Of a stretch of 64,000 nt of DNA, positions 61,711-64,000 are shown piece by piece. Below the pieces are notes generated by a model. That model worked only from the letters and a program-made list of their open reading frames with translations. It was not told the origin of the DNA and made no database searches. The stretch is taken from positions 79,270 to 143,269 of the forward strand of contig CAZFST010000005.1 in NCBI GenBank assembly GCA_964522015.1. Direction: 5' to 3'. The stretch's first letter is position 1; the number at the start of each line of letters is the position of its first letter. The stretch is from QQWI01 sp964522015 (lineage in GTDB: Bacteria; Bacillota; Clostridia; Peptostreptococcales; Acidaminobacteraceae). Position numbers and translations under genes: made by a program.

Positions 61711-62756
61711 AATGGCACCTTATCCATGACATGAATGTCCTCAGCATTAAAAAGCAGGTCAACTTGATCGCCTATGATACGAGAACGGGTTGAATGTACA
61801 AGCCATGTAAATCCTTTAGTTTCTACAAGCATTTCGTAGTGCACTCCTTTAAAGACAGTGGAGGTAACAACACCTTGGATACCTTGAGTATTGATAGTCT
61901 TATCAGTACTAAGATGAATATCTTCAGGTCGTATGACTATATCCACAGCTTGCTCCAAATCAAACCCTTTATCTACACAAGTAAATGTTTTTCCTAAAAA
62001 AGAAACCAAATAATCTTTCTCCATAATTCCCGGAATAATATTAGACTCCCCAATAAAGTCTGCTACAAAAGCATTTTCGGGCTCATTGTAAATGTCAGTC
62101 GGTGATCCAATTTGCTGTATAATACCTTTGTTCATGATAATAATTTTATCTGACATCGTTAACGCTTCTTCTTGATCGTGAGTCACATATATAAAAGTAA
62201 TACCGACTTCTTGCTGCATTGCTTTAAGTTCTAATTGCATTTCTTTTCTAAGTTTTAAATCCAATGCGCCCAACGGCTCGTCAAGCAGCAAAACTTTAGG
62301 CTCATTGACCAGAGCCCTTGCAATGGCAATCCGTTGCTGTTGACCACCACTGAGTGCATTTATCTTTCTTTTTTCGTAGCCACATAAGTTTACCAGTTCT
62401 AGCATCTTCGAAACCCGCTTATTAATTTCTTGGGCTCCAATTTTCTGTATGCGAAGGCCGAAAGCAATGTTTTCATAAACATCCAAATGAGGAAATAGAG
62501 CATACTTTTGAAATACGGTATTTATCTGCCTCTGGTAGGGTGGTAAATGATTAATGGTATTACCATCGAATTTGATAATGCCATCAGTGGGTGTTTCAAA
62601 TCCACCTATCATTCGCAAAGTAGTCGTTTTACCACAACCACTTGGACCAAGTAAGGTCAAAAACTGATTCTCATTGACCCAAATATTTAAATTATCAACG
62701 ACTGTTTCGTCGCCATACTTTTTTGTTAAACCATGAGTTTCTATAATTCTGCTCAC
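61707..62756 (-). CDS. potA: Spermidine/putrescine ABC transporter ATPase PotA
   Basis: A 349-residue ABC ATPase. Walker A LLGPSGCGKTTTLRMIGGF (about 36-54), Q-loop NTVFQKYALFPHL, signature LSGGQQQRIAIARAL, Walker B VLLLDEPLGALD, H-loop IYVTHDQEEA, then a C-terminal TOBE-like regulatory domain (about 245-345) that gives the length of the PotA/MalK type. It follows the XRE-cupin gene by 10 bases. Confidence 0.95.
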   Translation of the reverse strand: MSRIIETHGLTKKYGDETVVDNLNIWVNENQFLTLLGPSGCGKTTTLRMIGGFETPTDGIIKFDGNTINHLPPYQRQINTVFQKYALFPHLDVYENIAFGLRIQKIGAQEINKRVSKMLELVNLCGYEKRKINALSGGQQQRIAIARALVNEPKVLLLDEPLGALDLKLRKEMQLELKAMQQEVGITFIYVTHDQEEALTMSDKIIIMNKGIIQQIGSPTDIYNEPENAFVADFIGESNIIPGIMEKDYLVSFLGKTFTCVDKGFDLEQAVDIVIRPEDIHLSTDKTINTQGIQGVVTSTVFKGVHYEMLVETKGFTWLVHSTRSRIIGDQVDLLFNAEDIHVMDKVPL

Positions 62757-62766
62757 TATAACCCTC

Positions 62767-63303
62767 CTAAAAGCTTGGTGGTGTGCTGACCATCAATAAT
62801 GTGGCAGGACGTTTAAATGGATTTGAAATTCGGTGATGTATATTTGAGCGATAATAAAAACTATCTCCTTTTTTGACACGATAAGTTCTCTTCCCCAATA
62901 AAATTTCAATCTGACCAGTTATAACATAACCAAATTCTTCACCTTGGTGGGATTCTTCTTCAGTATAGATACCATCTGGGTCAATCTCAATCAATATGGG
63001 TTCCATAGCATTCTTTTGAGAATTACTAATTAGCCAATTGATCTTAAAGCCTTGATCATCATTTTCAGTGGTGAAAATATCCTCAGGTCCGAATACTATT
63101 TTTTCATCATATTCTTCACTGAAGAACACCTTGAGATTCGTACCAAGCGTATCCAAAATATCTACTAGTGTTGCAATCGATGGTGAGGTTAAATCCCTTT
63201 CCATCAATGAAATAAACCCCTTAGAAAGATCACACCTGGATGCCAATTCCTCTTGAGTCAAGTTGTTTTCAAGCCTTAAACGCTTAATCTTCGTGCCTAT
63301 CAT
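62767..63303 (-). CDS. XRE-family regulator with cupin domain
   Basis: A 178-residue regulator: N-terminal helix-turn-helix (IGTKIKRLRLENNLTQEELASRCDLSKGFISLMERDLTSPSIATLVDI, about 2-50) and C-terminal cupin (about 108-176, HQGEEFGYVITGQIEILLGKRTYRVKKGDSFYYRSNIHHRISNP). PuuR-like proteins of this type control polyamine genes. Start at 63303 chosen because AGGAGG lies 7 bases upstream. It is first in the pot operon, just downstream of a palindrome overlapping the promoter, so autoregulation is likely. Confidence 0.92.
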   Translation of the reverse strand: MIGTKIKRLRLENNLTQEELASRCDLSKGFISLMERDLTSPSIATLVDILDTLGTNLKVFFSEEYDEKIVFGPEDIFTTENDDQGFKINWLISNSQKNAMEPILIEIDPDGIYTEEESHQGEEFGYVITGQIEILLGKRTYRVKKGDSFYYRSNIHHRISNPFKRPATLLMVSTPPSF

Positions 63304-63337
63304 CCCACGACCTCCTATAAAATAAGGTACCGTAAAC

Positions 63338-63366
63338 ATTATAGAACACGGTTATATTAAACGCAA
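63338..63366 (-). promoter_or_regulatory. Promoter of the XRE-potABCD operon
   Basis: -35 TTGCGT (63361-63366), 17-base spacer, -10 TATAAT (63338-63343), read on the minus strand. The -35 lies within an arm of the 45-bp palindrome. Confidence 0.7.
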
Positions 63367-63398
63367 GGTTTACTTATAGTAAACCTTGCGTTTAATAT
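63354..63398. promoter_or_regulatory. 45-bp palindromic operator of the pot operon
   Basis: Perfect 21-base arms around a central TAT (63375-63377); the core reads GGTTTACT-TAT-AGTAAACC. It overlaps the -35 element, as expected for a repressor site, most simply for the XRE-cupin protein encoded next. A further GTAAAC half-site is at 63332-63337, beside the -10. It could also form a long RNA hairpin. Confidence 0.8.
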
Positions 63399-63462
63399 TC
63401 GAGGTAGGTTTCTCAGCTTTTAGCCACGCCACTGAATTGCGACGACCTCAATTTTAAGCAAT

Positions 63463-63503
63463 AAAAAACATCTGCTACTTTCTAAAAAGAAAGTAACAGA
63501 TGT
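63463..63503 (-). terminator. Terminator of the tRNA cluster
   Basis: Stem ACATCTG(C)TACTTTCT / AGAAAGTA(A)CAGATGT followed by TTTTTT on the minus strand, 6 bases after tRNA-Cys. Confidence 0.9.
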
Positions 63504-63508
63504 CTAAT

Positions 63509-63582
<74 letters not shown>

Positions 63583-63589
63583 ATGAATA

Positions 63590-63664
63590 TGGAGCGGAAG
63601 AAGGGATTCGAACCCTCGACCCTCGCCTTGGCAAGGCGATGCTCTACCACTGAGCCACTTCCGC
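63590..63664 (-). tRNA. tRNA-Gly (GCC), copy 1
   Basis: Begins GCGGAAGTGGCTCAGTGG, anticodon stem-loop CGCCTTGCCAAGGCG (GCC), encoded CCA. Identical to the copy at 63764. Confidence 0.97.
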
Positions 63665-63683
63665 AAACTACTGAAAAACTAGA

Positions 63684-63759
63684 TGGTGATCCATCCGCGA
63701 CTCGAACGCGGGACACCCTGATTAAAAGTCAGGTGCTCTACCGACTGAGCTAATGGATC
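63684..63759 (-). tRNA. tRNA-Lys (TTT)
   Basis: Acceptor GATCCAT / ATGGATC, anticodon loop CTTTTAA (TTT), T arm CGCGTTCGAGTCGCG, encoded CCA. Confidence 0.96.
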
Positions 63760-63763
63760 TTAT

Positions 63764-63838
63764 TGGAGCGGAAGAAGGGATTCGAACCCTCGACCCTCGC
63801 CTTGGCAAGGCGATGCTCTACCACTGAGCCACTTCCGC
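63764..63838 (-). tRNA. tRNA-Gly (GCC), copy 2
   Basis: Same sequence as the tRNA-Gly at 63590-63664, separated from it by the tRNA-Lys gene. Encoded CCA. Confidence 0.97.
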
Positions 63839-63839
63839 G

Positions 63840-63915
<76 letters not shown>

Positions 63916-63921
63916 ATAAAA

Positions 63922-63998
63922 TGGCGATCCGGAAGGGACTCGAACCCTCGACCTCCAGCGTGACAGGCTGGCGTTCTAACCAACTGAACTACCGGACC
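63922..63998 (-). tRNA. tRNA-Asp (GTC)
   Basis: Acceptor GGTCCGG / CCGGATC (one G-U pair), anticodon loop CTGTCAC (GTC), T arm GAGGGTTCGAGTCCC, encoded CCA. Complete; its 5' end lies 2 bases from the window edge. It is a substrate of the queuosine enzymes Tgt and QueA seen here. Confidence 0.95.
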
Positions 63999-64000
63999 AC

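Overview
The window reads as chromosomal DNA of an anaerobic, low-to-mid GC Firmicute of class Clostridia. The evidence is the six-cysteine SCIFF peptide with its radical SAM maturase beside yajC/secDF, a tyrosine T-box, a Gram-positive LexA box, Phe/Tyr fermentation genes (ptb-iorAB), a GlnK/GlnL pair and a SpoIID homologue. A relative of Acidaminobacter or Fusibacter is my guess from gene content only. Almost everything is on the minus strand. I see no phage, insertion sequence, integrase or CRISPR array.

Layout. 1-18 kb is a long minus-strand housekeeping block: secF(partial)-secD, a gamma-carbonic-anhydrase-like protein, the SCIFF maturase and precursor, yajC, tgt, queA, spoIID-like, ruvB, ruvA, yraN, an FlhB-tail protein, a FliK-like protein, rnhB, a TPR protein, an acetyltransferase, nadK, a membrane protein and a B12-binding radical SAM enzyme. 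18-24 kb holds a small membrane protein, an NhaC antiporter with a structured leader, the GlnK/GlnL two-component pair and tyrS behind a T-box. 24-33 kb is rich in cyclic-di-GMP genes (HD-GYP, PAS-GAF-GGDEF, CHASE4-PAS-GGDEF-HD-GYP), with two rhodaneses, an LCP protein, yebC and an unknown protein. 33-42 kb is biosynthetic: nadE, then aroF-tyrA(+chorismate mutase)-pheA behind a Phe/Tyr-rich leader peptide and terminator, then carA-carB behind a repeat-rich leader. 42-49 kb has an SDR, the ptb-iorA-iorB operon and, divergently, an SOS-controlled Y-family polymerase operon. 49-58 kb has a more AT-rich section with a 1995-residue Ser/Thr kinase-ATPase-GAF-histidine kinase fusion diverging from an LCP protein, then an AI-2E exporter between two identical tRNA-Arg genes. 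58-64 kb is the polyamine operon (XRE-cupin regulator, potABCD) behind a large palindrome, then six tRNA genes.

How the genes work together. Biosynthesis and charging of aromatic amino acids appear to be controlled by cis-acting RNA (leader peptide for aroF-tyrA-pheA, T-box for tyrS), while ptb-iorAB would ferment the same amino acids through 2-oxoacid oxidation and acyl phosphates. Sequence-level regulation is unusually easy to see here: several promoters match consensus closely and carry operators or leaders. The most interesting items are the Phe/Tyr leader peptide, the four regularly spaced 21-bp palindromes upstream of carA, the competing pairings over the carA ribosome-binding site, the giant hybrid kinase, the pot operon palindrome, and the SOS operon with an unrecognised small protein.
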